Shown: piece after piece, positions 17,697-25,805 of the stretch
Layout: each line of letters begins with the position of its first letter
How positions within the stretch are numbered: position 1 is the first letter of the stretch
Assembly (NCBI RefSeq): GCF_029265375.1
Contig: NZ_JAJUJJ010000009.1
Span: 29,023-93,022, forward strand
Origin: Nesterenkonia sp.
GTDB taxonomy: Bacteria > Actinomycetota > Actinomycetes > Actinomycetales > Micrococcaceae
Direction of reading: 5' to 3'
DNA: 64,000 nt
Program-made: the position numbers and the translations under genes
The notes under the pieces: model-generated
Database searches by the model: none
What the model saw: only the letters and a program-made list of their open reading frames with translations
Told to the model about the DNA's origin: nothing

Positions 17697-18704
17697 CTGA
17701 GACCTGCTGCCCGGAATCTGGGCATCGATCTGCTGCGGGTCATCTCCGTAGCGGCCGTCGTCGTCGGCCATGCCTGGCCGTTCATGCCGGGCGAGGAGTA
17801 CCTGCAGATCTGGCGGATGCCGCTGTTCTTCTTCCTCTCGGGCTACTTCCTCTCAGTCACCCGCACTTTCGGCGGCGAGCTGAGCACCCGGTGGCGCACC
17901 TTGGGCATCCCCTATCTGGTGTGGCTGGTGGTGCTCAGCGCCCTGGTGATCGGGCACCATTTCACGCCCTGGCCCTTTGAGGACACCTGGGCCACAGTCA
18001 CCGGGGCGCTCATCGGCGGCGGGCGGACCGATATGCCGTTCTTGGCGTTCTGGTTCATCTCGGTGCTGTTCGTCGCCGCGCTGCTGGTCCGGCTGCTGGT
18101 GCAGCTTCCCTGGTGGGTTCAGGCGGCTGCCGCGGTGGCGGGCCTCTGGCTGGCCGAGACGCCCGATTCAGCGATGTCCTACACCGTGCTGGGAGTGGGC
18201 CTGGCTCCTGCGTGCGCGGCCTATATGCTGGCCGGCTTCTGGTTCCGACGGTTCTCCGAAACGGCCGCGGGCTCCCGTGCGGTGCGGTCAGTGTGGGGCG
18301 GGCCGGCCGGGGTGGCCCTGATCGCCGTCGGCATCGGCTCAGTGGCGCTGGGCGCGGAGAGCATGAACATGAAATGGTCCGGCTTCGGCACGTTCCTGCT
18401 CTCCCCTGCCCTGGCGGTGCTGATCTGTGTGGGGCTGACCATCCTGTTCGGCACCTGGGCCGAGGCAGGTGTGCGTGCGGTTCCGGCCGCCGGGTCGGTG
18501 ATCTCGCAGCTGGTGCGCACCGGGACCTTGGTGGTCTTCCTCCACCCCTACATCCTGTTCGTGATCTGGGGCGCGGTGCAGGCCCCGCCGGTGCGGGTGC
18601 TGATCGCGCTGGTGGTGTGCTGGTCCCTGGGAGTGGTGGTCAACCGCACCCGGCTCAGCCCCTATCTGACCGGGCTGCCCCGCCCGGCTGGCGCTAGGGC
18701 TTGA
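17697..18704 (+). CDS. Acyltransferase family 3 membrane protein with probable CTG start
   Basis: The listed ORF begins at ATG 17784, but the frame upstream encodes the family's N-terminal helix: NLGIDLLRVISVAAVVVGHAWPFM, with the conserved Asp-x-x-Arg and the catalytic-type His. Back to the in-frame TGA at 17637 there is no ATG, GTG or TTG. The best start is CTG 17697, which has GAGGGG 7 bases upstream, giving a 335-residue protein. About ten hydrophobic segments follow (IWRMPLFFFLSGYFLSVT and others), typical of integral-membrane enzymes that acylate cell-surface or exported sugars. Its substrate is unknown. The 3' end overlaps the convergent mfd gene by 11 bp. Confidence 0.75.
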   Translation: MRPAARNLGIDLLRVISVAAVVVGHAWPFMPGEEYLQIWRMPLFFFLSGYFLSVTRTFGGELSTRWRTLGIPYLVWLVVLSALVIGHHFTPWPFEDTWATVTGALIGGGRTDMPFLAFWFISVLFVAALLVRLLVQLPWWVQAAAAVAGLWLAETPDSAMSYTVLGVGLAPACAAYMLAGFWFRRFSETAAGSRAVRSVWGGPAGVALIAVGIGSVALGAESMNMKWSGFGTFLLSPALAVLICVGLTILFGTWAEAGVRAVPAAGSVISQLVRTGTLVVFLHPYILFVIWGAVQAPPVRVLIALVVCWSLGVVVNRTRLSPYLTGLPRPAGARA

Positions 18705-21700
18705 ACAGCGCCTCGTAGACGCCTGTGAGCCACGCCAGCAGAGCCTGGTCGGCCAGCTCCTCACCGCCGATGCGGGCGGTGGTCGGCTTGGGCAGCAGCA
18801 CCTGCTTCAGCGAGCGCCGGTGCTGGCCGGAGTACATCCGCTCCATCCGCAGCTGCCGGGATTCGGGAAGCTCCTCAACCGGTGCGAAGCGGATGAACTT
18901 GCCCTGGACCCCCACATCGGTGATGCCCACCTCGCGCACGCGGTTGCGGAACCGGGAGACCTCCGCCAGGTTCTGCGCCGGCTCAGGCAGCTCTCCGTAG
19001 CGGTCAGTCCATTCGGCGACGACGTCGTCGACCTTCTCATCGGTGTCGGCCGCGGCGAGTTTTCGGTATCCCTCCAGCCGCAGCGGTTCGCTGGGCACGT
19101 AGTCGGAGGGCAGATGAGCGTTGATCGGCAGCTCGATCTTGACCTCCTGGGTGTGGCGGTCCTCCTCGCCCCGGTAGTCGGCCACAGCTTCGCCGACCAT
19201 CCGCAGGTACAGGTCGAAGCCCACACCTTCGATGTGGCCGGACTGTTCGCCGCCGAGCAGATTGCCGGCCCCGCGCAGCTGCAGGTCCTTCTTGGCCAGT
19301 TGGAACCCGGCCCCCAGCTCATTGTGGGCGGCCACGGCCTTCAGCCGTTCCAGCGCGTCCTCCCCCAGCGGCTTCTCCGCCGGGTACAGGAAGTAGGCGT
19401 AGGCGCGCTCCCGGGATCGGCCGACGCGTCCGCGCAGCTGGTGCAGCTGGGAGAGGCCGAAGGCTGAGGCGCGGTCGACGATCAGCGTATTGGCGTTCGA
19501 GATGTCCAGGCCGGTCTCGATGATGGTGGTGGAGACCAGCACATCGAAGCGCCGCTCCCAGAAGTCCTGAACGATCCGCTCCAGCTGGGTCTCGCTCATC
19601 TGTCCGTGGGCGACCTCTACGCGGGCTTCGGGCACCAGTTCGCGCACCCGCGCGGCAACCCGGTCGATGTCGGCCACCCGGTTGTGGACGTAGAAGACCT
19701 GCCCTTCACGCATCAGCTCGCGGCGGATCGCGGCCGAGACCTGCTTATCGGTATAGGGTCCCACATAGGTGAGCACCGGGTGACGCTCCTCCGGCGGGGT
19801 GTTCAGCTCAGAGGTCTCGCGGATTCCGGCCAGCGACATCTCAAGGGTGCGCGGGATGGGAGTGGCGGTCATGGCCAGCACATCCACATTCGTGCGCATC
19901 TTCTTCAGCTGCTCCTTGTGCTCCACACCGAAGCGCTGCTCCTCATCGATGATCACCAGGCCCAGGTCCTTGAACTGAACCTCTCTGCCCAGCAGCCGGT
20001 GGGTCCCGATGACGACGTCGATGGTTCCTTCGCGCAGCCCCTGCAGCACCTCCTTGGACTCCTTGGCGGTCTGGAACCGGGACAGCGCCCGGACCCGCAC
20101 GGGGAAGCCTGCATAGCGTTCGGTGAAGGTCTCGTAGTGCTGGGAGACCAGCAGCGTGGTGGGCACCAGCACCGCCACCTGCTTGCCGTCCTGCACTGCT
20201 TTGAACGCGGCTCGGATGGCGATCTCGGTCTTGCCGAAGCCCACATCCCCGGAGATCAGCCGGTCCATGGGCACCTCGGCCTCCATATCCCGCTTGACCT
20301 CCTCCATGGCGGTCAGCTGGTCCGGGGTCTCCACATAGGGGAAGGCGTCCTCAAGCTCGGCCTGCCAGGGGGTGTCCGGGGCGAAGGCGTGTCCGCGGGA
20401 GGCCATGCGGGCGGCGTAGAGGCGGATCAGCTCTGCGGCGATCTCCTTGACGGCTCTGCGGGCCTTGCGCTTGGTGGCCGCCCAGTCGGAGCCGCCCATC
20501 TTGGAGAGCTTCGGTTCGTCTCCGCCTACGTACTGGGAGACCTGGTCCAGCTGGTCGGTGGGCACCATCAGCCGGTCCTTCGGCGCCCCGCGCTTGGAGG
20601 AGGCGTATTCCAGCACCATGTATTCACGCATACCGGCGGTGCCGGCGCGGATGGCCTGCGGGGATCCGACCGGCCGCTGGATGAGTTCCACGAACTGGCC
20701 GATGCCGTGCTGCTCGTGGACCACATAGTCGCCCTTGGTCAGGGAGAGCGGATCCACAGGGTTCTTCTTCCGGCGGGTGGCGCGCTTGGCGCCGGCACGT
20801 GAGTCCTGCCGGATGGAGCGGCCCAGCATCTCGGATTCGGTCAGCAGCGCCAGCTGCAGCGAATCCAGCGCGAAGCCTTGGGACGCATTGGCGGTGGTCA
20901 CGGTGACAGTACCGGGCGTCGGGGCGTCGGTGAGGCTCTCCACCTGCTCATGCGGCACCTCGTGCTCGCCCAGCAGCTCGGCCACGCGGGCGGCCGAACC
21001 GGCACCGCCGGTAGTCACCACCACTGACCATTTGTCGGCGGCCCGGCCGGCCAGGAACTCCATCACCTGCTCCACCGAGCCGCGGTAGCCGATCGGCTCG
21101 CGGGAATCCACGGAGATCACATCGGCGTCCTGCTCCAGCTCCTCGTCCACGCCCAGGGAGGTGAGCGACCACCACCCGGCGCCGTGCTCCAAGGAAGCGT
21201 CCCGGGTTTCGGCCAGGGAGGCGAAGGCTCCGGTCCGCAGACTGGTCAGCTCCTGGTCGGTGACATCGATGGGTGCCGCCGCCCCGTCGGAGGTGGCCTG
21301 CCAGGCCGCGGCCAGGAACTCCTCATTGGTGGCAGCCAGGTCGTGGGCGCGGGCCCGGACCTTCTCCGGCTCCACCACCACGGTCAGGGAGCCGGCGGGA
21401 AGCTCGGAGACCAGCGGCACCATCTGCTCGGCCAGCACCGGGGTCAGCGACTCCATGCCCTCCACCGCCTGGTGCTGACTGATCTTCTCCAGCATGTCCA
21501 CTGCATGGGGCATGCTGGGCATCAGGGACTTGGCACGCTCGGCGATCTGGTCGGTGATCAGCAGTTCTCGGCAGGGTACGGCCTGCACTGTGGTGGGTGG
21601 CTCCTCGGCATCCACCGAGAGCTGGTCGGCCACCGAGAAGTGCCGCATCTGCTCCACTTCGTCGCCGAAGAACTCGACGCGGACCGGGTGGGTCTCATTC

Positions 21701-22311
21701 GGGGGGAAGACATCCAGAATGCCGCCGCGGACGGCGAACTCGCCGCGCCGGGTGACCATGTCCACCCGGTGGTAGGCGGCAGCGGACAGCCGGGAGACCA
21801 CATCGTCGAACTCGTAGAACTCACCGGTGGTCAGCGTGACCGGCTCCAGGTCGCCCAGGCCTGCCACGATGGGCTGGATAACCGCGCGGATGGGGGCGAC
21901 GACCACGTCGAGCCGGCCGGCCTGCTCCGGATGGGCGAGCCGGCGCAGCACGCCCAGCCGACGGCCGACCGTGTCTGAGCGCGGGGAGAGCCGCTCATGC
22001 GGGAGCGTCTCCCATGACGGGAAGTGGGCCACCTCGGCTTCGGGGGCGAAGGCGGACAGGGAGGTCTGCAGCTCTTCTGCCTCCCGGTCGGTGGCGGTGA
22101 CCGCCAGCACTGTACCGCCCGGGGCCTGACCTGCACCCCGGATGGCCTCGGCGATCTCCGCGATCAGGGCCGGCCGCAGCCCGGAGGTGGCCCCGATCTG
22201 CAGCTCGTCAGTGCGTTCGCCGGCGGGACGGCTCGCCGCTGAGACTACGCGGGAGTACGACGACGCCGCAGACAGCGCAGTGCGCAGACCCTTCAGAGAC
22301 ACACCAAACAC
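18694..22311 (-). CDS. mfd: Transcription-repair coupling factor Mfd
   Basis: 1205 residues, full length. It removes RNA polymerase stalled at DNA lesions and recruits UvrA. Domains in order: a UvrB-like N-terminal module (FPSWETLPHERLSPRSDTVGRRLGVLRRL; VRRGEFAVRGGILDVFPPN), the CarD-like RNA polymerase interaction domain (GDYVVHEQHGIGQFVELI), and the RecG-like translocase with Walker A RLISGDVGFGKTEIAIRAAF, DEEQRFGVEHKEQ, VLAMTATPIPRTLEMS and QLHQLRGRVGRS, then the C-terminal TRCF domain (INAHLPSDYVPSEPLRLEGYRKLA). It starts at GTG 22311. It is located, as often in actinobacteria, in the same chromosomal neighbourhood as pth, rplY, prs and glmU, but here separated by about 16 kb. Confidence 0.97.
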   Translation of the reverse strand: MFGVSLKGLRTALSAASSYSRVVSAASRPAGERTDELQIGATSGLRPALIAEIAEAIRGAGQAPGGTVLAVTATDREAEELQTSLSAFAPEAEVAHFPSWETLPHERLSPRSDTVGRRLGVLRRLAHPEQAGRLDVVVAPIRAVIQPIVAGLGDLEPVTLTTGEFYEFDDVVSRLSAAAYHRVDMVTRRGEFAVRGGILDVFPPNETHPVRVEFFGDEVEQMRHFSVADQLSVDAEEPPTTVQAVPCRELLITDQIAERAKSLMPSMPHAVDMLEKISQHQAVEGMESLTPVLAEQMVPLVSELPAGSLTVVVEPEKVRARAHDLAATNEEFLAAAWQATSDGAAAPIDVTDQELTSLRTGAFASLAETRDASLEHGAGWWSLTSLGVDEELEQDADVISVDSREPIGYRGSVEQVMEFLAGRAADKWSVVVTTGGAGSAARVAELLGEHEVPHEQVESLTDAPTPGTVTVTTANASQGFALDSLQLALLTESEMLGRSIRQDSRAGAKRATRRKKNPVDPLSLTKGDYVVHEQHGIGQFVELIQRPVGSPQAIRAGTAGMREYMVLEYASSKRGAPKDRLMVPTDQLDQVSQYVGGDEPKLSKMGGSDWAATKRKARRAVKEIAAELIRLYAARMASRGHAFAPDTPWQAELEDAFPYVETPDQLTAMEEVKRDMEAEVPMDRLISGDVGFGKTEIAIRAAFKAVQDGKQVAVLVPTTLLVSQHYETFTERYAGFPVRVRALSRFQTAKESKEVLQGLREGTIDVVIGTHRLLGREVQFKDLGLVIIDEEQRFGVEHKEQLKKMRTNVDVLAMTATPIPRTLEMSLAGIRETSELNTPPEERHPVLTYVGPYTDKQVSAAIRRELMREGQVFYVHNRVADIDRVAARVRELVPEARVEVAHGQMSETQLERIVQDFWERRFDVLVSTTIIETGLDISNANTLIVDRASAFGLSQLHQLRGRVGRSRERAYAYFLYPAEKPLGEDALERLKAVAAHNELGAGFQLAKKDLQLRGAGNLLGGEQSGHIEGVGFDLYLRMVGEAVADYRGEEDRHTQEVKIELPINAHLPSDYVPSEPLRLEGYRKLAAADTDEKVDDVVAEWTDRYGELPEPAQNLAEVSRFRNRVREVGITDVGVQGKFIRFAPVEELPESRQLRMERMYSGQHRRSLKQVLLPKPTTARIGGEELADQALLAWLTGVYEALFKP

Positions 22312-22352
22312 CTCGCCACACAGGGACCGGGGAGAAAAAGACCTCCCCTAGG

Positions 22353-22979
22353 TTACCGTGCTGGCAATGGCCTCCCGACAACTCCCGCAGAGCGCCCGCC
22401 GCAGCTGAGGCGCTGCTCTCTGACCCTGCGCCGAACCGGCACGGTGAGTCCCGCCAGCAGCGCAGCAGCCACACCGGCCGCCGCGGCCCATGTCGGCAGG
22501 GTATGCAGCAGCGTTCCTCCCCCAAGCACCCAGAGCGCGGCCCAGATCAGGGAGCCGGCGGCGGCCAGCAGCAGGAAGCGCGGGCTGCTGATCCCGGCGG
22601 CTCGGGCGGCGAGCGCCGCCGGGGTTCGGGCCCCGGGGAGGAGGCGCAGTCCGGCCACCGCCGCATCGCGTCCGTACCTCTGGCGCTGCAACCGCTGGGA
22701 CCACTTGTGGAGCCGCCCGGCAGCATGCGGCTTCTGCCGCATCCTCCGCAGCAGCGGGCCGGCGGCTCGGTGGGTCAGTGCGTCACCCAGCGTCATTCCT
22801 GCCGCGATGGCCACCACCGTGGTCAGCGGCGGGAGCGCCGCGGTGCTGACCAGGGCTGCTGCCGCCAGCGCGGTGGGCTCAGCCGGCCCCATCGGGATCG
22901 CCATCACCACCAGCAGGCTCAGCAGCAGTGCCCAGTGCGGCAGGGCCGGGCTGGAGGTCAGCTCAGACAGCCAGTCCAT
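22353..22979 (-). CDS. DedA-like (SNARE-associated/VTT) membrane protein
   Basis: The ORF track starts at 23075, but ATG 22979 (MDWLSELTSSPALPHWALL), with AGGAAGG upstream, gives a normal DedA-sized protein of 208 residues. Hydrophobic helices flank the family-like core: PMGPAEPTALAAAALV, TLGDALTHRAAGPLLRR, and GLRLLPGARTPAALAARAAGISSPRFLLLAAAGSLIWAALWVLGGG. That last block has the Arg/Pro-Gly-x-Arg pattern of DedA flippases that move undecaprenyl phosphate or phospholipid. It overlaps the 3' end of the glycosyltransferase gene by 17 bp, so both are read from one message and may act on lipid-linked sugar. Confidence 0.7.
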   Translation of the reverse strand: MDWLSELTSSPALPHWALLLSLLVVMAIPMGPAEPTALAAAALVSTAALPPLTTVVAIAAGMTLGDALTHRAAGPLLRRMRQKPHAAGRLHKWSQRLQRQRYGRDAAVAGLRLLPGARTPAALAARAAGISSPRFLLLAAAGSLIWAALWVLGGGTLLHTLPTWAAAAGVAAALLAGLTVPVRRRVREQRLSCGGRSAGVVGRPLPAR

Positions 22980-24189
22980 GCAGGCCCTTCCTGCGGTAGA
23001 CCGGGTCCGCCTCCGCCGCGCTGGTCTGCTGGGCCCCGGTGATGGCATCCCTGTAGTGCTCCAGGAGCAGGTCATTCACCGCTGTCCAGGAGGACGAGCC
23101 CAGCCCCTGGTGCGCCGCCTGGCCCAGTGACCGGCGCAGCGGGGCGTCCTGGGCCAGTCGGGCCACTGCGGCACGCAGCTCATCGAGCTTGCCGGGAGCG
23201 TAGTGCAGGCCGTTGATCCCGTGTGTGATCCGGTCCTTCAGTCCTCCGGCGCTGGGTCCTACGGCCGGCACCGCCGAGGCCAGTGCTTCCTGAACGGCCT
23301 GGCAGAAGGTCTCCTCGGCCCCGGTGTGCACAAAGATGTCCAGGCTCGCCAGGGTTTGGGCGAGCTGCTCGCCGTGCTGCTCCCCCAGGAAGAGCGCCCC
23401 GGGCAGCAGCTCCTTCAGGGCGCTGCGCTCCGGCCCCTCTCCCACCAGGACCAGTCGGATCCCTGGGATGCCGCTGATCGCCTGCAGGTGGTGGAGGTCC
23501 TTCTCCCTGGCCAGGCGACCCACATACCCCACCAGGACGTCCCCGGCGCAGCCGCCAGAGGGCTGTGCCAGCAGACGTGCCCGGAGGGACTCCGAACGGT
23601 TCTGCGGGGAGAACCGTGCCGTGTCGACACCTCGGGGCCAGAACCTTAGGCGCGGGATGCCCAGCTCCTGGAGCTGCTGGATGCTGGCGGCGGAGGGGGC
23701 CAGGGTCAGATCAGACTGGATGTGAATGCGCCGCAGCCGGTGGCGGATCAGCGCCTCGGTCGCACGCATCCGGTAGCGGCGGGCGAAGCCGACCACATCG
23801 GTCTGATAGATGCTGACCACGGGGATCTGCATGCTGTTGGCAGCCCGGACCGCTGCGTAGCCCAGCACGAACGGGGAGGCCACATGAACCACGTCTGGGC
23901 GGAATTCGGCCATCAGGCCCCGAAGCCTGCGGCGGGTGGCCATGCCGACGGTGAAACCGTCATAGCCGGGAAGGTCCAGGCCCCCAACTCGGTGCACCGG
24001 GGCGCCCGCGTACTGCGCAGGTCCGGTCGGGGCGATCACCGCAGCTGTGTGTCCGCGCTGGGCCAGATGCTCCAGGACTCGGCAGACGGAATTCGTGACC
24101 CCGTTGGTCTGCGGCAGAAAAGATTCGGTGACCACCAGCACGCGCAGGGACCGGCAGGCCAGCAGTTCTGAAGGAGGAGTTTCTCGCAT
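22963..24189 (-). CDS. GT4 glycosyltransferase, PimB/MgtA-like mannosyltransferase
   Basis: 408 residues, GT-B fold. The acceptor half starts LRVLVVTESFLPQTNGVTNSVCRVLEHLAQRGHTAAVIAP, followed by PDVVHVASPFVLGYAAVRAA and IPVVSIYQTDVVGFARRY. The donor half has LRFWPRGVDTARFSP, LVGYVGRLAREKDLHHLQ, RLVLVGEGPERSAL and the nucleotide-sugar motif TGAEETFCQAVQEALASAVPAVGPSAGG. These blocks fit GDP-mannose-dependent enzymes that mannosylate phosphatidylinositol mannoside or glucuronosyl diacylglycerol in the membrane of actinobacteria. Exact acceptor is unproven. A DedA-like gene overlaps its 3' end. Confidence 0.85.
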   Translation of the reverse strand: MRETPPSELLACRSLRVLVVTESFLPQTNGVTNSVCRVLEHLAQRGHTAAVIAPTGPAQYAGAPVHRVGGLDLPGYDGFTVGMATRRRLRGLMAEFRPDVVHVASPFVLGYAAVRAANSMQIPVVSIYQTDVVGFARRYRMRATEALIRHRLRRIHIQSDLTLAPSAASIQQLQELGIPRLRFWPRGVDTARFSPQNRSESLRARLLAQPSGGCAGDVLVGYVGRLAREKDLHHLQAISGIPGIRLVLVGEGPERSALKELLPGALFLGEQHGEQLAQTLASLDIFVHTGAEETFCQAVQEALASAVPAVGPSAGGLKDRITHGINGLHYAPGKLDELRAAVARLAQDAPLRRSLGQAAHQGLGSSSWTAVNDLLLEHYRDAITGAQQTSAAEADPVYRRKGLHGLAV

Positions 24190-24300
24190 ACCTTCACGCT
24201 ATGGAGGCCCGGAACTGCGCGGAATCCAGCTGCCTGCCGGTATCCAAGAGGATCCCTGCAGTCCTTCGGTGGAGGAAACTGCACCCTGGCTTTCCGCGGT

Positions 24301-25131
24301 TCAGTCGGAGTAGGCGACCGTGATGTTCCCGCTGGTGGTCCGCAGGTCGATGATGGATCCGGCGTCGGGGTCTGTGGCGACCTCGATGCTGACCACGCTG
24401 CTGGAGGTGTCGGACAGAACGCGATAGTTCTGGCCCCGCGGAATCAGCACCTCTATATCCCCTGCGGTGGTCGAGACGCGGACCTGCGCCGGTGCTTCGG
24501 CGAATTCCAGCGAGATGCTGCCGGAGGTCTCCTGCGCTGTCACGTTGTCCGAGGTGAGGCCGATTCCGCGGATGCTGCCGCTGGTGGCTTCCGCTGTCAG
24601 GTCGCCGGAGACATCGTAGGCGGTGATGCTGCCGGAGGTGGTCTGCAGATCCGCTGCCCCGCCGATGTTCTCCACGGACACCGCCCCTGAGGTCAGGCTG
24701 ACCTCCACGGACGAGTCCGCGGGAACCGTCCCGTCATAGGTGATCCCGCAGCCCGGGGCGAACCACAGGGGGACGCCCTGGTGCCGGCATCCCAAATCCA
24801 CCGACCAGGTCTGGTCCTCCCAGGTCTCCTCGATTGCCGGCCGCTCGCTGGCATACCAGCTGGTGGCAAGCTCCGCGGTGGCCTCATCGGTCTGCGTCCC
24901 GATCAGCTCCACGTCTGCTCCGGCCCCGTCGATGGCCACCGTCTCAGGTGTCTGACCGCTGGACAGTGACGCTTGTCCGGTCTGTTCGCTCATCCCGCCG
25001 CCGGCCAGCAGCGACCAGGTCAGGAAGGCACCAACGGCCAGGAGTGCTGCTGTGAGCAGCCCTCCGAAGATCAGCCAGGCTCTGCGAACTGCCGGGGAGG
25101 CGTGCCCCGGTGTGCTGTGCGGCGTCGTCAT
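24301..25131 (-). CDS. DUF4097 beta-strand repeat protein, membrane anchored
   Basis: 276 residues. A cytoplasmic N-terminus and one helix (AWLIFGGLLTAALLAVGAFLTWSLLAGG, residues 19-46) precede an extracellular right-handed beta-repeat region with repeated units ending in TSG: SLTSGAVSVENIGGAADLQTTSGSITAYDVSGDLTAEATSGSIRGIG, QETSGSISLEF, RTTSGNITVAYSD. This is the DUF4097 (putative adhesin) fold. Two cysteines (DLGCRHQGVPLWFAPGCG) may form a disulfide. Its ATG overlaps the stop of the response regulator (ATGA), so it is the last gene of a kinase-regulator-DUF4097 operon, an arrangement like LiaRS/LiaF-type envelope stress units. Confidence 0.85.
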   Translation of the reverse strand: MTTPHSTPGHASPAVRRAWLIFGGLLTAALLAVGAFLTWSLLAGGGMSEQTGQASLSSGQTPETVAIDGAGADVELIGTQTDEATAELATSWYASERPAIEETWEDQTWSVDLGCRHQGVPLWFAPGCGITYDGTVPADSSVEVSLTSGAVSVENIGGAADLQTTSGSITAYDVSGDLTAEATSGSIRGIGLTSDNVTAQETSGSISLEFAEAPAQVRVSTTAGDIEVLIPRGQNYRVLSDTSSSVVSIEVATDPDAGSIIDLRTTSGNITVAYSD

Positions 25132-25805
25132 GGCTGTCTGCCTCCGCGGTCCGGGGTGCTGTTGGCGGCCAGGTACTGCAGCACTGCCAGTACGCGGCGG
25201 TTGGCGCTTCCGGTGGGCGGTATGCCCAGCTTGGTGAAGATGGCGTTGATGTGCTTGGTCACAGCAGATTCACTGAGGTAGAGCTCCTCGCATATTCCGG
25301 CGTTGGAGCGCCCCTGGGCCATCAGAGCGAGCACTTGGCGCTCACGGTCGGTCAGCTCCTCCACCGGATTGTCCCTACGCTGCCGGGTGAGCAGCTGGGA
25401 GACGACCTCCGGGTCCAGCACCGAGCCGCCGTCGCCGACCCGGCGGACCACGGAGAGGAACTCGTCCACATCTGCCACGCGGTCTTTGAGCAGATAGGCC
25501 ACCCCGGAGGTCTCCCCGGTCAGCAGCTCCACGGCATACCGCTCCTCCACATACTGGGAGAGCACGATGACGGCCAGTTCCGGATCGCGCTGACGCAGCT
25601 CCAAGGCTGCGCGGATGCCTTCGTCGGTGAAGCTCGGCGGCATCCGCACATCGACGATCACCAGGTCCGGTGCATGCTCCTCCACAGCGGGGAGCAGCTC
25701 GACGGCGGTGCCTACGGCGGCGGCCACCTCTATCTGCGCGAAGTCCAGCAGCCTGGCCAGGCCCTCGCGCAGCAGGACGGAATCTTCGGCAATGACTACG
25801 CGCAT
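25128..25805 (-). CDS. NarL/LuxR-type response regulator
   Basis: 225 residues. The receiver domain has the acidic pair IAEDSVLLREGL and the phospho-accepting Asp in DLVIVDVRMPPSF, with Ser/Thr and Lys further on (VIVLSQYV, AYLLKDRV). The C-terminal LuxR helix-turn-helix is ELTDRERQVLALMAQGRSNAGICEELYLSESAVTKHINAIFTKLGI. It overlaps the histidine kinase gene by 10 bp and the DUF4097 gene by 4 bp, which fixes it as the partner of that kinase. Confidence 0.95.
   Translation of the reverse strand: MRVVIAEDSVLLREGLARLLDFAQIEVAAAVGTAVELLPAVEEHAPDLVIVDVRMPPSFTDEGIRAALELRQRDPELAVIVLSQYVEERYAVELLTGETSGVAYLLKDRVADVDEFLSVVRRVGDGGSVLDPEVVSQLLTRQRRDNPVEELTDRERQVLALMAQGRSNAGICEELYLSESAVTKHINAIFTKLGIPPTGSANRRVLAVLQYLAANSTPDRGGRQP

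Noticed and set aside
19606-20802. 398-codon plus-strand ORF inside mfd
   Set aside because: Antisense to the Mfd translocase domain; His/Gln/Leu-rich shadow composition.
22328-22350. GGGGAG-loop-CTCCCC hairpin upstream of mfd as a terminator
   Set aside because: It lies in the 5' region of mfd, short stem, and no transcript clearly ends there.
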